Below are positions 11,612-20,948 of a stretch of 64,000 bases of DNA, piece by piece. This DNA comes from Pseudomonadota bacterium. Lineage in GTDB: Bacteria > Pseudomonadota > Gammaproteobacteria > Xanthomonadales > Rhodanobacteraceae. The stretch covers positions 26,736 through 90,735 of the forward strand of contig JAJYQO010000093.1 of assembly GCA_021794575.1 (NCBI GenBank). The letters run 5' to 3'. Numbering within the stretch: the first letter of the stretch is position 1; each line of letters opens with the position of its first letter. A program made the position numbers and the translations under genes. The notes beneath the pieces were generated by a model that had not been told where the DNA came from, ran no database searches, and was given only the letters and a program-made list of their open reading frames with translations.

Positions 11612-13785
11612 GTGCGCTGTTTGTCACCTGCGCCAAGGGGCTGGAAGAGCTGCTGCGCGATGAGATCACCGCGCTCGGCGTCGCGCAGGCGCGCGCCGGC
11701 GTCGCCGGCGTGCACGCCGAGGGCGATCTCGAGGCGGCCTATCGCACCTGTCTGCAATCGCGCCTGGCCAGCCGCGTGCTGTGGCCGCTGGCGCGTTTCG
11801 CCGCTGCCGATGCGCGCGCGCTGTACGCTGGCGTGCAGGCGATCGACTGGTCGGCGCATCTGGCGGCGACCGGTTCGCTGGCGGTGGATGCCAACGTGGC
11901 GCAGAGCGCTCTGGCGCACAGCCAGTTCGTGGCGCAGACGGTCAAGGATGCCGTCGTCGACCAGTTGCGCGCGGCACACGGGCAGCGGCCCGACGTGGAC
12001 CGCGCCGATCCCGACCTGCGCATCAACCTGCATCTGCACCGGGACCAGGCGGTGCTCTCACTGGACCTCTCCGGCGCGCCGCTGCACCAGCGCGGCTGGC
12101 GCCTGCAGCAGGGCGCCGCGCCGCTGAAGGAGAACGTGGCCGCGGCGCTGCTGCTGCGCGCGCGCTGGCCGCAGGTCTACGCCGGGGGCGGGCTGCTGTT
12201 CGACCCGCTGTGCGGATCCGGCACGCTGCTGATCGAGGGCGCGCTGATGGCGGCTGGCGCCGCGCCGGGCCTGACGCGCGCGCGTTTCGGCTTCGAACGC
12301 TGGCGCGGCCACGACGCGGCTCTGTGGCAGCGCCTGCGCGGCCAGGCCGAGGCGCAGGCGCACACCGCGCTGGCTGCGTTGCGCCCGGTGTTTCATGGCC
12401 GCGACCGCGATCCTGCCGCGCTGGCCGCCGCGCGCGGCAACGCGCAGCGGGCGGGCGTGGCCGGTTTCATCCAACTGGAACGCGGCGACGTCGCGCATAT
12501 GCTGCCGCCGGCCGCGGAGGCGGGCGGCCTGCTGGTGGGCAATCCGCCCTACGGCGAACGCCTCGGCGGGATGCCGGAAGCGCTTGCTCTCTACCGCGCG
12601 CTGGGCGAGCGCCTGCGCGCCCACTTCGCCGGCTGGCGTGTGGCGCTGCTGTTCGGCGAGCAAGGGGACGGCCACATGCTGGGGCTGAAGCCCGAGCGCA
12701 GCCAGCGCCTGTACAACGGCGCGCTGGCCTGCACGCTGTTGCAGTTCAGCGTGCATGCCGAACGCGCCGCGCCGGTCGCGGCACCGCTGCCGGAGACGGT
12801 CGGCATGCTGGTCAACCGCCTGCACAAGCGCGCGCAGCACCTGCGCAAGCGGCTGGCGCGCGAGGGGATCGATTGCTACCGCCTTTACGATGCGGATCTG
12901 CCGGAATACGCGGTCGCCATCGACGTCTACCACGGGCGCGAACTCGGCGCCGCTGCCGCCAGCGCCGACCCGGCGGCGCCGCTGCAGCGCTGGCTGCACG
13001 TGCAGGAGTACCAGGCGCCGGCCACCATCGACAGAGCGGTCGCCGCGCGCCGCTTGCAGGATGTGCTGCGCGCCGCAAGCCATGCGCTGGAGGTGCCGCG
13101 CACACGCATTGCGCTGAAGACCCGCGCCCGCGGCCACGGTGGCGCGCGCTACGGCCGCATGGCCGAACGCGATCAGTGGCTGGAAGTCGGTGAGGGCGGC
13201 CTGCATTTCCGCGTCAACCTGTTCGATTACCTCGACACCGGGCTGTTCCTCGATCATCGCAACGTGCGCGCGCGACTGCGCGACTGCGCGCGCGGCGTCG
13301 AGGTGCTCAATCTGTTCGCCTACACCGGTACCGGCAGCGTATGCGCGGCGGCGGGCGGCGCGCGCGCCACCACCAGCGTGGATCTGTCCGCAACTTATCT
13401 CGAGTGGGCCGGCTGGAACCTGCTGCGCAACGGCTTCCGCGGCTCCGCGCACCGCCTGGTACAGGCCGACGCGCGCGCGTTTCTGGCCGCCGATACGCGT
13501 CGCTATGGCCTGATCTACGTCGATCCGCCGACGTTCTCCAATTCCAAGCGCGCCGAGGATTTCGATGTGCAGCGCGAGCACGCACAACTGCTGTGCGCCT
13601 GCGCGGCTCGACTCGATGCCGGCGGTCTGATCGTGTTTTCCAACAATTTCCGCCGCTTCCGGTTGGATGCCGAAACCCTGGCCGCCGCGGGCCTGGCGGT
13701 GGAGGACTGGTCCGTACCCAGCGTGCCGTTCGATTTCGAGCGCCGCGGCAACATCCACGGCTGCTGGCTGCTGCGCGCGCGCTGA
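11608..13785 (+). CDS. rlmL: Bifunctional 23S rRNA methyltransferase RlmKL (G2445 N2 / G2069 N7)
   Basis: Fused enzyme modifying two guanines of 23S rRNA. The N-terminal THUMP domain precedes the RlmL methyltransferase, whose catalytic NPPYGERL begins at Asn312; the C-terminal RlmK domain has a SAM loop LFAYTGTGSV and DPPTFSNS beginning at Asp639. Length 725 aa is near E. coli RlmKL (702 aa). The ATG at 11608 overlaps the previous stop. The gene is complete, and both active-site motifs are intact. Confidence 0.95.
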   Translation: MSALFVTCAKGLEELLRDEITALGVAQARAGVAGVHAEGDLEAAYRTCLQSRLASRVLWPLARFAAADARALYAGVQAIDWSAHLAATGSLAVDANVAQSALAHSQFVAQTVKDAVVDQLRAAHGQRPDVDRADPDLRINLHLHRDQAVLSLDLSGAPLHQRGWRLQQGAAPLKENVAAALLLRARWPQVYAGGGLLFDPLCGSGTLLIEGALMAAGAAPGLTRARFGFERWRGHDAALWQRLRGQAEAQAHTALAALRPVFHGRDRDPAALAAARGNAQRAGVAGFIQLERGDVAHMLPPAAEAGGLLVGNPPYGERLGGMPEALALYRALGERLRAHFAGWRVALLFGEQGDGHMLGLKPERSQRLYNGALACTLLQFSVHAERAAPVAAPLPETVGMLVNRLHKRAQHLRKRLAREGIDCYRLYDADLPEYAVAIDVYHGRELGAAAASADPAAPLQRWLHVQEYQAPATIDRAVAARRLQDVLRAASHALEVPRTRIALKTRARGHGGARYGRMAERDQWLEVGEGGLHFRVNLFDYLDTGLFLDHRNVRARLRDCARGVEVLNLFAYTGTGSVCAAAGGARATTSVDLSATYLEWAGWNLLRNGFRGSAHRLVQADARAFLAADTRRYGLIYVDPPTFSNSKRAEDFDVQREHAQLLCACAARLDAGGLIVFSNNFRRFRLDAETLAAAGLAVEDWSVPSVPFDFERRGNIHGCWLLRAR

Positions 13786-13866
13786 ATGTCTTGCGGCGCA
13801 GCAGCAGCGGTTCAAAGCGGGTTCATGGCCGACGATGAAGCATGTGCCTGCAACCGGAGAACCATC

Positions 13867-14421
13867 ATGAACACATCTTCGCGAGGCAAACGTCGCTGGA
13901 CGCTGGGGCTGGTGGCGGCCCTGGCCGTCTTGGCCGCGCCACTGGCGATGGCCGATCCGCTGGGCTTCAGCCTGGGCCTGTTCGGACCGGGTTACGGGGT
14001 CAGCTATTCGGGCTGCGGCGGACGCTGGTGCGACGGCCGCGGCTTCGTCAGCGCCTATGTCAACTCCGGCTGGGGCGACGATGACGAGTCGGCATATTAC
14101 GCGCCCGCCTACTACGCCCCCGCCTATTACGCGCCAGCACCGGTGTACTACTCGCGTGTGATTTACCGCCGGCCGGTCGAGCGGGTGTATTACTCGGAAG
14201 GTGACTGGCGCGGCCGCTACTGGGGCGACCGTGAGGGCGACGACCGCGGCTGGCGCGAAGAAGACGGCTGGCGCGCGCGCGAGGGTTGGCACCGTGATGG
14301 CGAAGGCGGCTGGCGTCGCGAGGGCGATGGTGGCTGGCGCGGTGGCGACCGGCACGGCGGTTGGCGCGGCGGTGACCGTGGCCACCGCGACTGGCGCGGC
14401 CACCACGACGGCGGCCACTGA
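13867..14421 (+). CDS. Exported Tyr/Ala- and Gly/Trp/Arg-repeat protein, function unknown
   Basis: A 184-aa protein I cannot assign to a known function. Residues 1-30 are a clear signal peptide (basic start, hydrophobic core, APLAMADP cleavage region). Two low-complexity parts follow: a run of three near-identical five-residue YYAPA units around residue 77, and a C-terminal third made of GGWR and GDR-type units rich in Gly, Trp, Arg, Asp and His. The start is supported by GGAGA 8-10 bases before the ATG. It stands alone between rlmKL and the convergent rnhB. A surface or periplasmic protein is likely; metal binding by the acidic/His tail would be speculation. Confidence 0.7.
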   Translation: MNTSSRGKRRWTLGLVAALAVLAAPLAMADPLGFSLGLFGPGYGVSYSGCGGRWCDGRGFVSAYVNSGWGDDDESAYYAPAYYAPAYYAPAPVYYSRVIYRRPVERVYYSEGDWRGRYWGDREGDDRGWREEDGWRAREGWHRDGEGGWRREGDGGWRGGDRHGGWRGGDRGHRDWRGHHDGGH

Positions 14422-14433
14422 CCGTCGCCTTGC

Positions 14434-14464
14434 ATCGCGCGTCGGTGTCAGTCGCGCGCGATGT
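14434..14464. terminator. Possible shared hairpin between convergent genes
   Basis: An inverted repeat CATCGCGCG / CGCGCGATG (14434-14442 and 14456-14464) lies just after the exported-protein stop and covers the 3' end of rnhB. It lacks a U-run on either strand, so a terminator role is only plausible. Confidence 0.3.
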
Positions 14465-15086
14465 CCATCTGCATGACCGCGCGCACCGGCGCGAAGCTGC
14501 GCCGGTGCTCCGCGCAGGGGCCGAGCAGCCGCAACGCCTGCAGGTGCGCCGGAACCGGATAGCCCTTGTGCGCGGCGAAGCCATAGCCGGGATGCCGCGC
14601 CTCCAGCGCCAGCATGTGGCGGTCGCGCGCCACCTTGGCCAGGATCGAGGCCGCGCTGATCGCCGGTTCCAGCACGTCACCGCGCACGATGGCGCGCGCG
14701 GCGCAGGGCAGCGCGCGGGGCAGCCGATTGCCGTCGATCAACGCCAGTTCGGGCGGTGGCGACAGTGCGCGCAGCGCGCGCGCCATGCCGGCCAGCGTGG
14801 CTTGCAGGATGTTGAGACGATCGATCTCGGCGGCGGACACGAACTCGATGTGCCATGCCAGCGCCCGCGCGCGGATGGTCTCGAACAGGGTTTCGCGGCG
14901 CGCGGCCGTCAGTGCCTTGGAGTCCGCCAGGCCGGCGATGGACCGCGACGGGTCGAGAATGACCGCGCCCACCACCACCGGACCGGCCAGCGGGCCGCGG
15001 CCGGCCTCGTCGATCCCGGCGATGATCCGCGTGGCCGCCCGGTCGCCCGCCATCGCATTCGCCGTGCCGTCGGCGTGGCGCGTCAT
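14448..15086 (-). CDS. rnhB: Ribonuclease HII
   Basis: Removes RNA from RNA-DNA hybrids and single ribonucleotides from DNA. The N-terminal [14 protein letters not shown] motif carries the first catalytic Asp and Glu, DSKAL follows, and LALIDGN supplies another Asp. Length about 212 aa is normal, with the first ~20 residues of uncertain value because an internal start at MAGDRAA is possible. Its 5' end overlaps the lpxB stop by 4 bases. This is the last gene of the cluster; dnaE, often next in proteobacteria, does not follow. Confidence 0.93.
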   Translation of the reverse strand: MTRHADGTANAMAGDRAATRIIAGIDEAGRGPLAGPVVVGAVILDPSRSIAGLADSKALTAARRETLFETIRARALAWHIEFVSAAEIDRLNILQATLAGMARALRALSPPPELALIDGNRLPRALPCAARAIVRGDVLEPAISAASILAKVARDRHMLALEARHPGYGFAAHKGYPVPAHLQALRLLGPCAEHRRSFAPVRAVMQMDIARD

Positions 15087-16282
15087 GGCGCGAGCGTGAT
15101 CAGTTCGATCAGCGCAAGGGCCGCCGCGTCCGCGGCGCTGCGGCCATCGGCTGCGCGCAGCGCCGCGTGCAGCGCAGGAAATGCCGCGCGCTGCGCCTGT
15201 GCGGAGGCCGCATCATCCAGCAGTGGCGCCAGCGTCGCAGCAAGCTGCGGGCCGGTGCACTCGTGCTGCATCAACTCCGGGACCAGATCGCGGCCAGCCA
15301 GGATGTTGGGCAGGCTGTAGCGCGTGCTGCGCAGCAGACCGAGACGCTTGACGAGAAGGTGGGTCAGCGGCGCGATGCGGTAGCCCACCACCATCGGACA
15401 CCGCGCCAGCGCCGCCTCCAGAGCGGCGGTGCCCGAAGCCAGCACTGTCGCGTCGGCGGCCATCAGCACGGTATCGGCCTGGCCGTCCAGCACGCGTATG
15501 CGCGCGGCCGGCAGGTCGTGCTGGCGCAGCGCGGCCTCGATGGGCGCCCGCAGTCCGGCATGCGCGGCGGGAATCAAGGCCAGCAGCCGCTGCCGTTCGC
15601 TTAGCAGTATGCGTGTCGCCGCCAGGAAGGGCGGCAGCAGCCGCGCCAGTTCGCCGCGGCGACTGCCGGGCAGCACGGCCAGCAGCGGTGCGTCCTGCGG
15701 CAGGCCCAACGCCGCGCGCGCGCCGCTGCGATCGGGGCGATCGGCAAAGCGGTCGGCCAGCGGATGACCGACGAAGCGCGCGTCCACGCCATGCCGAGCA
15801 TAGATGGCGGGTTCCATCGGAAACAGACACAGCACGCGATCGGCACTTGTTCGGATGCGCTCCGCACGGCCTTCTCGCCATGCCCAGACCGAGGGGCTGA
15901 CGTAATGCGCCGTATGCAAGCGAGCCTGTTTGAGCTGGCGCTCCAGGCCCAGATTGAAATCGGGTGCATCGATGCCGATGGTCAGCACCGGCCGCGCCGC
16001 CAGCAGCCGCGCGACCAGCCGGTGCCGCAGCCGCAGCAGGCGCGGCAGATGCCGCAGCACCTCGGCCATGCCCATCACCGACAGTTCGCCAATGTCATGC
16101 CAGCAGTCCATGCCCTGCGCGCGCATGCGCGCGCCGCCGATGCCGACGAAGCGTGCCCGCGGCAGACGCGCACGCAGTGCCGCCAGCAGCGCGCCGCCCA
16201 GCAGATCGCCCGATGCTTCGCCCGCGATCAGGGCGATCAGAGGCCCGTCGCCGGGATCGGCGCGTGCGGCGTCCACGCGCAT
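15083..16282 (-). CDS. lpxB: Lipid-A-disaccharide synthase
   Basis: Glycosyltransferase joining UDP-2,3-diacylglucosamine and lipid X to make the lipid A disaccharide at the inner membrane. The N-terminal [15 protein letters not shown], the [11 protein letters not shown] and [13 protein letters not shown] motifs and the later [11 protein letters not shown] are classic LpxB landmarks. Length 399 aa is slightly longer than E. coli (382 aa). It starts 5 bp after the lpxA stop, in the usual order fabZ-lpxA-lpxB. Confidence 0.95.
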   Translation of the reverse strand: MRVDAARADPGDGPLIALIAGEASGDLLGGALLAALRARLPRARFVGIGGARMRAQGMDCWHDIGELSVMGMAEVLRHLPRLLRLRHRLVARLLAARPVLTIGIDAPDFNLGLERQLKQARLHTAHYVSPSVWAWREGRAERIRTSADRVLCLFPMEPAIYARHGVDARFVGHPLADRFADRPDRSGARAALGLPQDAPLLAVLPGSRRGELARLLPPFLAATRILLSERQRLLALIPAAHAGLRAPIEAALRQHDLPAARIRVLDGQADTVLMAADATVLASGTAALEAALARCPMVVGYRIAPLTHLLVKRLGLLRSTRYSLPNILAGRDLVPELMQHECTGPQLAATLAPLLDDAASAQAQRAAFPALHAALRAADGRSAADAAALALIELITLAP

Positions 16283-16287
16283 GGCGC

Positions 16288-17061
16288 TCAGCGCACCAGT
16301 GGGCGCTGGCTGGCTAAGATGAAGCCCAGCATCAGCGCCACATCCGCGCTCTCACGCGCCATATCGGTCAGGTGTGCGCGGGCGTCGGCCAGGCTGTGTC
16401 CCGACATGTACAGCGTACGGTAGGCGCGTTTGATGGCGGTGATGCGCTCGCTGTCGAAACCGCGCCGTTTGAGTCCCTCGATATTGACCCCACGCGGTTC
16501 GGCGAATTGCCCGGCCACGTAGCAGAACGGCGGCACGTCGCGATTGATGGCGGCGTACATGGCGGCGAAGGCGTGCGCGCCGATGCGGCAGAACTGGTGC
16601 AGCCCGGCGAAGCCGCCCATGATGACGTGGTCGCCCACCTCGACATGCCCGGCCAGGGTGACATTGTTGGCTAGCACGATGTGATTGCCCACCGTGCAGT
16701 CGTGCGCGATGTGCACGTAGGCCATGATCCAATTGTCGTCGCCGACGCGGGTGATGCCGCCGCCATCGCCGGTGCCGCGGTTGATGGTGACGTACTCGCG
16801 GATGGTGTTGCGGTCGCCGATCACCAGTTCGCTGCGCTCGCCGTGGTACTTCTTGTCCTGCGGATCGCCGCCGATGGCGCTGAACGCCCAGATGCGGTTG
16901 TCGCGGCCGATGCGCGTCGGACCGGAAATGACTACGTGCGGGCCAATGTGCGTGCCGGCCGCGATCTCGACCTCGGCGCCGACGATGCTGTATGCGCCGA
17001 CTTCGACATCCGCCGCGAGGCGCGCGCCCGCATCGACCAGCGCGGTCGGGTGGATGTTCAC
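16288..17061 (-). CDS. lpxA: Acyl-ACP--UDP-N-acetylglucosamine O-acyltransferase
   Basis: First enzyme of lipid A synthesis, with a left-handed beta-helix of hexapeptide repeats. Landmarks are [13 protein letters not shown] start, [18 protein letters not shown] and the catalytic His in [10 protein letters not shown]. The GTG at 17061 is chosen because it overlaps the fabZ stop (GTGA), gives 257 aa (E. coli 262) and begins VNIHPTAL as the family does; the longer reading adds ten non-family residues. Translation is probably coupled to fabZ. Confidence 0.94.
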   Translation of the reverse strand: MNIHPTALVDAGARLAADVEVGAYSIVGAEVEIAAGTHIGPHVVISGPTRIGRDNRIWAFSAIGGDPQDKKYHGERSELVIGDRNTIREYVTINRGTGDGGGITRVGDDNWIMAYVHIAHDCTVGNHIVLANNVTLAGHVEVGDHVIMGGFAGLHQFCRIGAHAFAAMYAAINRDVPPFCYVAGQFAEPRGVNIEGLKRRGFDSERITAIKRAYRTLYMSGHSLADARAHLTDMARESADVALMLGFILASQRPLVR

Positions 17062-17525
17062 GCCGCGCGGCCCGCGCACATCAGTTCGCAACTGGCGACA
17101 ACGATGCCGTCGACCAGCGCGCGGGCCTCGAACAGGCCCATGCCGCGCAGCATGCGCCTCATCGTCACGTGCAGATCGAGCCGGTCGCCGGGTCCGACGA
17201 TGCGGTTGAAACGCGCCTTATCCACCTTGACCAGGTAGTAGAGGTCGTCGCCGCGCCCGCCGTCGGCGTCGCCGCGCGACAGCCCCACCAGCAGGCCCGA
17301 CGCCTGCGCCAGCGCCTCGATGATCAGCACGCCCGGCATCACCGGGTGGCCGGGAAAGTGGCCCTGGAAGAACGGCTCGTTGGCGGTGACGTTCTTGTAC
17401 GCGTGAATGCTGACGTCCGGATGCAGCGTCAGTACGCGATCGACCAGCAGGAACGGGTAGCGGTGCGGCAGCAGTTTCTGGATGGTTTCGATGTCGATCG
17501 GCAGGGCGAGGGCAGGATGGTTCAT
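17058..17525 (-). CDS. fabZ: 3-hydroxyacyl-ACP dehydratase
   Basis: Hot-dog fold dehydratase of fatty acid elongation, supplying acyl chains next to the lipid A enzymes. The active site is His56 in [11 protein letters not shown] and Glu70 in IIEALAQ; the N-terminal [21 protein letters not shown] block is typical. Length 155 aa is normal. The start overlaps the lpxD stop by 4 bases and the stop overlaps the lpxA GTG. Confidence 0.96.
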   Translation of the reverse strand: MNHPALALPIDIETIQKLLPHRYPFLLVDRVLTLHPDVSIHAYKNVTANEPFFQGHFPGHPVMPGVLIIEALAQASGLLVGLSRGDADGGRGDDLYYLVKVDKARFNRIVGPGDRLDLHVTMRRMLRGMGLFEARALVDGIVVASCELMCAGRAA

Positions 17526-18556
17526 CTCGGAGTTCCTTTTTCGAGTGCGGCCAGGCGGCGCGCCATCTCGTCGAGTTGCTTGCTGCGCACAGCGTTACGC
17601 CGCCACAGGCGGTTGTCCTGCAGCGGTACGCCGGAGGAGTACTCACCGGGCTCGCGGATGGAGTGCGTCACCAGGCTCATGGCGGTGATCGTAACGCGAT
17701 CGCAAACTTGCAGGTGGCCGAGCACGCCGGCGCCGCCACCGATCAGGCAATGGCGGCCGATGCGCGCGCTGCCGGCAACCGCGGCGCAGCCCGCCATGGC
17801 GGTATGGGCGCCGATGTGCACGTTGTGGGCGATCTGGATCTGGTTGTCCAGGCGCACGTCCTCCTCGAGCACGGTGTCCTCCAGCGCGCCGCGGTCGATG
17901 GTGGTGTTGGCGCCGATCTCGCAATCGTCATCCACGCGGACACCGCCCAGTTGCGGCACTTTTTCCCAGCGCTCGCCGGCCCAGGCCAGACCGAAACCGT
18001 CGCTGCCCAGCACGGCGCCCGGGTGCACCAGCACGCGCGCGCCCAGCCGCACGCGCAGCAGCAGCGTGACGCGCGCCACCAGGCGCGACTGCACGCCGAC
18101 CACGCAGTCCGGTCCGATCACGCATTGCGGCCCGACCACGGCGCCGGCATCCACCCGCGCGCCGGCGGCCACGAAGCACTGCGCGCCGATGCTGGCGCCC
18201 GGGTCGATCGTCGCACCAGGTTCGATCACCGAGCTGGCATGAACGCCTGGCGCCGCCGCCGGCGCACGCTCGAACAGCGTGGCGATGCGCGCGAAGGCAA
18301 GGTAGGGATCGCGCGCGATCAGTGCCGGTACCGAGCAATTCGCCGCACTGGCTGCATCGAGCACCACCGCTGCCGCGCCGGTGGCGGCCAGTTGCGCCGC
18401 ATAGCGGGGATTGGCCAGGAACGCGATCTGCCCGCGGCCGGCTTGCGCCAGCGTGGCCACGCCATGTACGCGCCGCGCCGGGTCGCCCTGCAGCGTCAGG
18501 CCGAAGCGTTCGGCCAGTTCATCCAGCCGATAGCCGGTGTCCGCATCCCCTGGCAT
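17522..18556 (-). CDS. lpxD: UDP-3-O-(3-hydroxyacyl)glucosamine N-acyltransferase
   Basis: Third acylation-stage enzyme of lipid A synthesis. An N-terminal uridine-binding domain (about residues 10-100) leads into hexapeptide repeats; the catalytic His lies in QIAHNVHIG, and GSDGFGLAW is a family marker. Length 344 aa is normal. Its start is only 12 bp after the bamA stop, leaving no space for skp, which separates these two genes in most gammaproteobacteria. Confidence 0.95.
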   Translation of the reverse strand: MPGDADTGYRLDELAERFGLTLQGDPARRVHGVATLAQAGRGQIAFLANPRYAAQLAATGAAAVVLDAASAANCSVPALIARDPYLAFARIATLFERAPAAAPGVHASSVIEPGATIDPGASIGAQCFVAAGARVDAGAVVGPQCVIGPDCVVGVQSRLVARVTLLLRVRLGARVLVHPGAVLGSDGFGLAWAGERWEKVPQLGGVRVDDDCEIGANTTIDRGALEDTVLEEDVRLDNQIQIAHNVHIGAHTAMAGCAAVAGSARIGRHCLIGGGAGVLGHLQVCDRVTITAMSLVTHSIREPGEYSSGVPLQDNRLWRRNAVRSKQLDEMARRLAALEKGTPR

Positions 18557-18568
18557 GCGCGTCCGGCC

Positions 18569-20878
18569 TCAGAACGCGGTTCCGAAGGTGAACTGCAGAT
18601 GCGAGATGTACTGCGCATCCGCGGCGCTGTAGCGGATCGGGAAGGCATAGCTGATGTTGATCGGGCCGATCGGCGCGCGCCACTGCAGGCCGATGCCCGC
18701 GGAGGTCGCCAGTCTGCCCCAGTTGAATTGGTGGTAGGTGGCGAACACGTTGCCCATGTCGTAGAACAGCGCCACGCGCGCGGTGTTGCTGTCCTTGAGG
18801 AAGGGCAACGGCAGGAACAGGTTGGCGCTGCCCAGCACCTTGAAGGCGCCGCCGATGGGCTGCGCGTTGTAGTAGCCGGGCACGATCTCCTTGGGACCGA
18901 GTGTGTTGTATTGGAAACCGCGCACGTCGGTCACGCCGCCGGCGTAGTAGTTCTGCCAGAACGGAAACGCGAGGTTGGAACTCTTGCCGTAGGTGTTGCC
19001 GTAACCCAGGCTGCCGCTCAAACCCAGTACGAAACCCTTGGGCAACGGAAAGTAGTTGCTGCTTTGCGCCGAGAGCTTGTAGTAGTCGACGGTGGAGCCG
19101 GGCATGGCGATTTCGGCGCCGATGTACTGCAGGCCGCCGCTGCTGGGCGTGAAGTACTCGTTGCGGGTGTCGTGCGCGTAGGAGATCGTGGCCGTCCAGG
19201 AGTGGATGGTTTTGTGGCCGACCTGGTTCTGGTAGTTGATCAGCGACTGCGGCGTGATGCTGGGAAAAACGTTGATGTAGTTGCTGCTCAGCCCCAGGCC
19301 GACGTTGATGGTGTCGGTTTCGCTGATCGGGATGCCGATGTAGGCGCTGAACGCCTTGGTGTTGTACAGGTACGAGGCGAGGTTGGCCTGGCCCTGGTTG
19401 AGCAGGGTGTAGCTGAGGTTGTAACCCAGGCTGATGCCGTTCTCGGTGAAGTAAGGGTCGAGGTAGCTGAAGACGTAGGATTTCAGGTAGCTGCTCTGCT
19501 GGACCTGTGCCGAGATCTGCTTGCCGGTGCCCATGAAGTTGCGCTCGGACACCGAAACGCTGCCGATCACGCCGGTGATCTGTGCGTAGCCCAGGCCGAA
19601 CTGCAGCGCGCCGGAGGGTTCTTCCTTGACCTTGACCTTGAGGTCGACCTGGTCGTTGCTGCCTGGCACCCGCTCGCTCTTGATGTCGACCTTGGAGAAA
19701 AAGCCCAGGCGCTCCAGGCGGATCTTGGAGCGGTCGATGGCGGCCTGCGAGTACCAGCCGCCTTCGAACTGGCGCATCTCGCGGCGCAGCACCAGGTCCT
19801 CGGTGGTGGTGTTGCCCACGAACACGATGCGGCGCACGTACACGCGCTGGCCGGGCTCGATAAAGAAGGTCAGTGCGACGGTGTGGTTCTCCTTGTCCAG
19901 CTTGGGCACCGGCGTGACCTTGGCGAAGGCGTAGCCGACGTTGGCCAGCATCGCGGTGATCGCCTTGCTGGTGAACTCGGCGCTGGCGCGCGAGAAGGTG
20001 TCGCCGGGTTTCAGCAGCACCAGCCGCATCAGCGCGTCCTCGGGCAGCACCAGCTTGCCGAGCAGCTTGACCTTGGAAATCTTGTACAGGTGGCCCTCGG
20101 TCATGTTGGCCGTCAGGTACACGTTTTCCTTGTTGGGGCTGATGGTGACCTGCGCCGAGTTGATCTGGAAGTTGGCGTAGCCGCGATCCAGGTAGAAATT
20201 CTGCAGGCGGTCGAGATCGCCGGAGAGTTTTTCGCGCGAGTACTGGTCGTCGTTGGAATACCACGAGGTCCAGTTGGGCGTGTTGAGCTCCCAGTTCGAG
20301 CGGATCTGCTTGTCGGTATAGGCGCGGTCGCCGACCAGATTGATCTGCTGGATGCGCGCGGCCTTGCCTTCGCGGATGGCGATATCGATGGCGACGCGGT
20401 TGCGGTCGAGCCGGGTGACGTGCGGCTCGATGCTGACGTTGTACTTGCCGCGGTTGTAGTACTGGTGGGTCAGTTCCTGCTGCACGCGCTCCAGCGCCAG
20501 GCGGTCGAAGGTATCGCCCTGGGCGAGGCCGATCTGCTTGAGGCCCCTCAGCAGATCTTCGGTCTTGATGTCCTTGTTGCCGCGGATATCCAGCTTGGCG
20601 ATGGTCGGGCGCTCGATCACCTGCACCACCAGCACGTTGCCTTGGCGGTCCAGCGCGACGTCGCTGAAAAAGCCGGTGGCGAACAGCGCCTTGATGGTTT
20701 CCTTGGCGCGCGCCGGCGTGAGCGTCTCGCCCTTCTCGACGGGCAGGTAACTGAACACCGTGCCGGGCGCGATGCGCTGCAGTCCGTCGACGCGGATGCC
20801 CGAGACCACGAAGGGCTCGAAGGCGCGGGCCTTGGCCGCGAAGCAGGCAAGCAGGATCAGGGCGGCGATACGCTTCAT
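18569..20878 (-). CDS. bamA: Outer membrane protein assembly factor BamA
   Basis: Central Omp85 protein of the BAM complex, inserting beta-barrel proteins into the outer membrane. A signal peptide (residues 1-19, ending AKARA) is followed by five POTRA domains (FVVSGIRVDGLQRI opens the first) and a C-terminal 16-strand barrel ending in Phe (QFTFGTAF). Barrel motifs include the VRGF sequence in GGVTDVRGFQYN. Length 769 aa is typical. It follows rseP with a 70-bp gap, the standard order. Confidence 0.96.
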   Translation of the reverse strand: MKRIAALILLACFAAKARAFEPFVVSGIRVDGLQRIAPGTVFSYLPVEKGETLTPARAKETIKALFATGFFSDVALDRQGNVLVVQVIERPTIAKLDIRGNKDIKTEDLLRGLKQIGLAQGDTFDRLALERVQQELTHQYYNRGKYNVSIEPHVTRLDRNRVAIDIAIREGKAARIQQINLVGDRAYTDKQIRSNWELNTPNWTSWYSNDDQYSREKLSGDLDRLQNFYLDRGYANFQINSAQVTISPNKENVYLTANMTEGHLYKISKVKLLGKLVLPEDALMRLVLLKPGDTFSRASAEFTSKAITAMLANVGYAFAKVTPVPKLDKENHTVALTFFIEPGQRVYVRRIVFVGNTTTEDLVLRREMRQFEGGWYSQAAIDRSKIRLERLGFFSKVDIKSERVPGSNDQVDLKVKVKEEPSGALQFGLGYAQITGVIGSVSVSERNFMGTGKQISAQVQQSSYLKSYVFSYLDPYFTENGISLGYNLSYTLLNQGQANLASYLYNTKAFSAYIGIPISETDTINVGLGLSSNYINVFPSITPQSLINYQNQVGHKTIHSWTATISYAHDTRNEYFTPSSGGLQYIGAEIAMPGSTVDYYKLSAQSSNYFPLPKGFVLGLSGSLGYGNTYGKSSNLAFPFWQNYYAGGVTDVRGFQYNTLGPKEIVPGYYNAQPIGGAFKVLGSANLFLPLPFLKDSNTARVALFYDMGNVFATYHQFNWGRLATSAGIGLQWRAPIGPINISYAFPIRYSAADAQYISHLQFTFGTAF

Positions 20879-20948
20879 AGAGATTCCGGTGGTGGATCGT
20901 GCGCTGCGAGCAATCGCCGCACGGATGCGGGGCGGCTCAGCGGATGGT

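Noticed and set aside
14085..14160. Short tandem repeats considered as a CRISPR-like array
   Set aside because: They are in-frame YYAPA codons of a protein, with no spacers; no CRISPR array is present in the window.
12058..14418. 786-codon minus-strand frame
   Set aside because: Antisense to rlmKL and the repeat-rich exported protein; no domain is visible.
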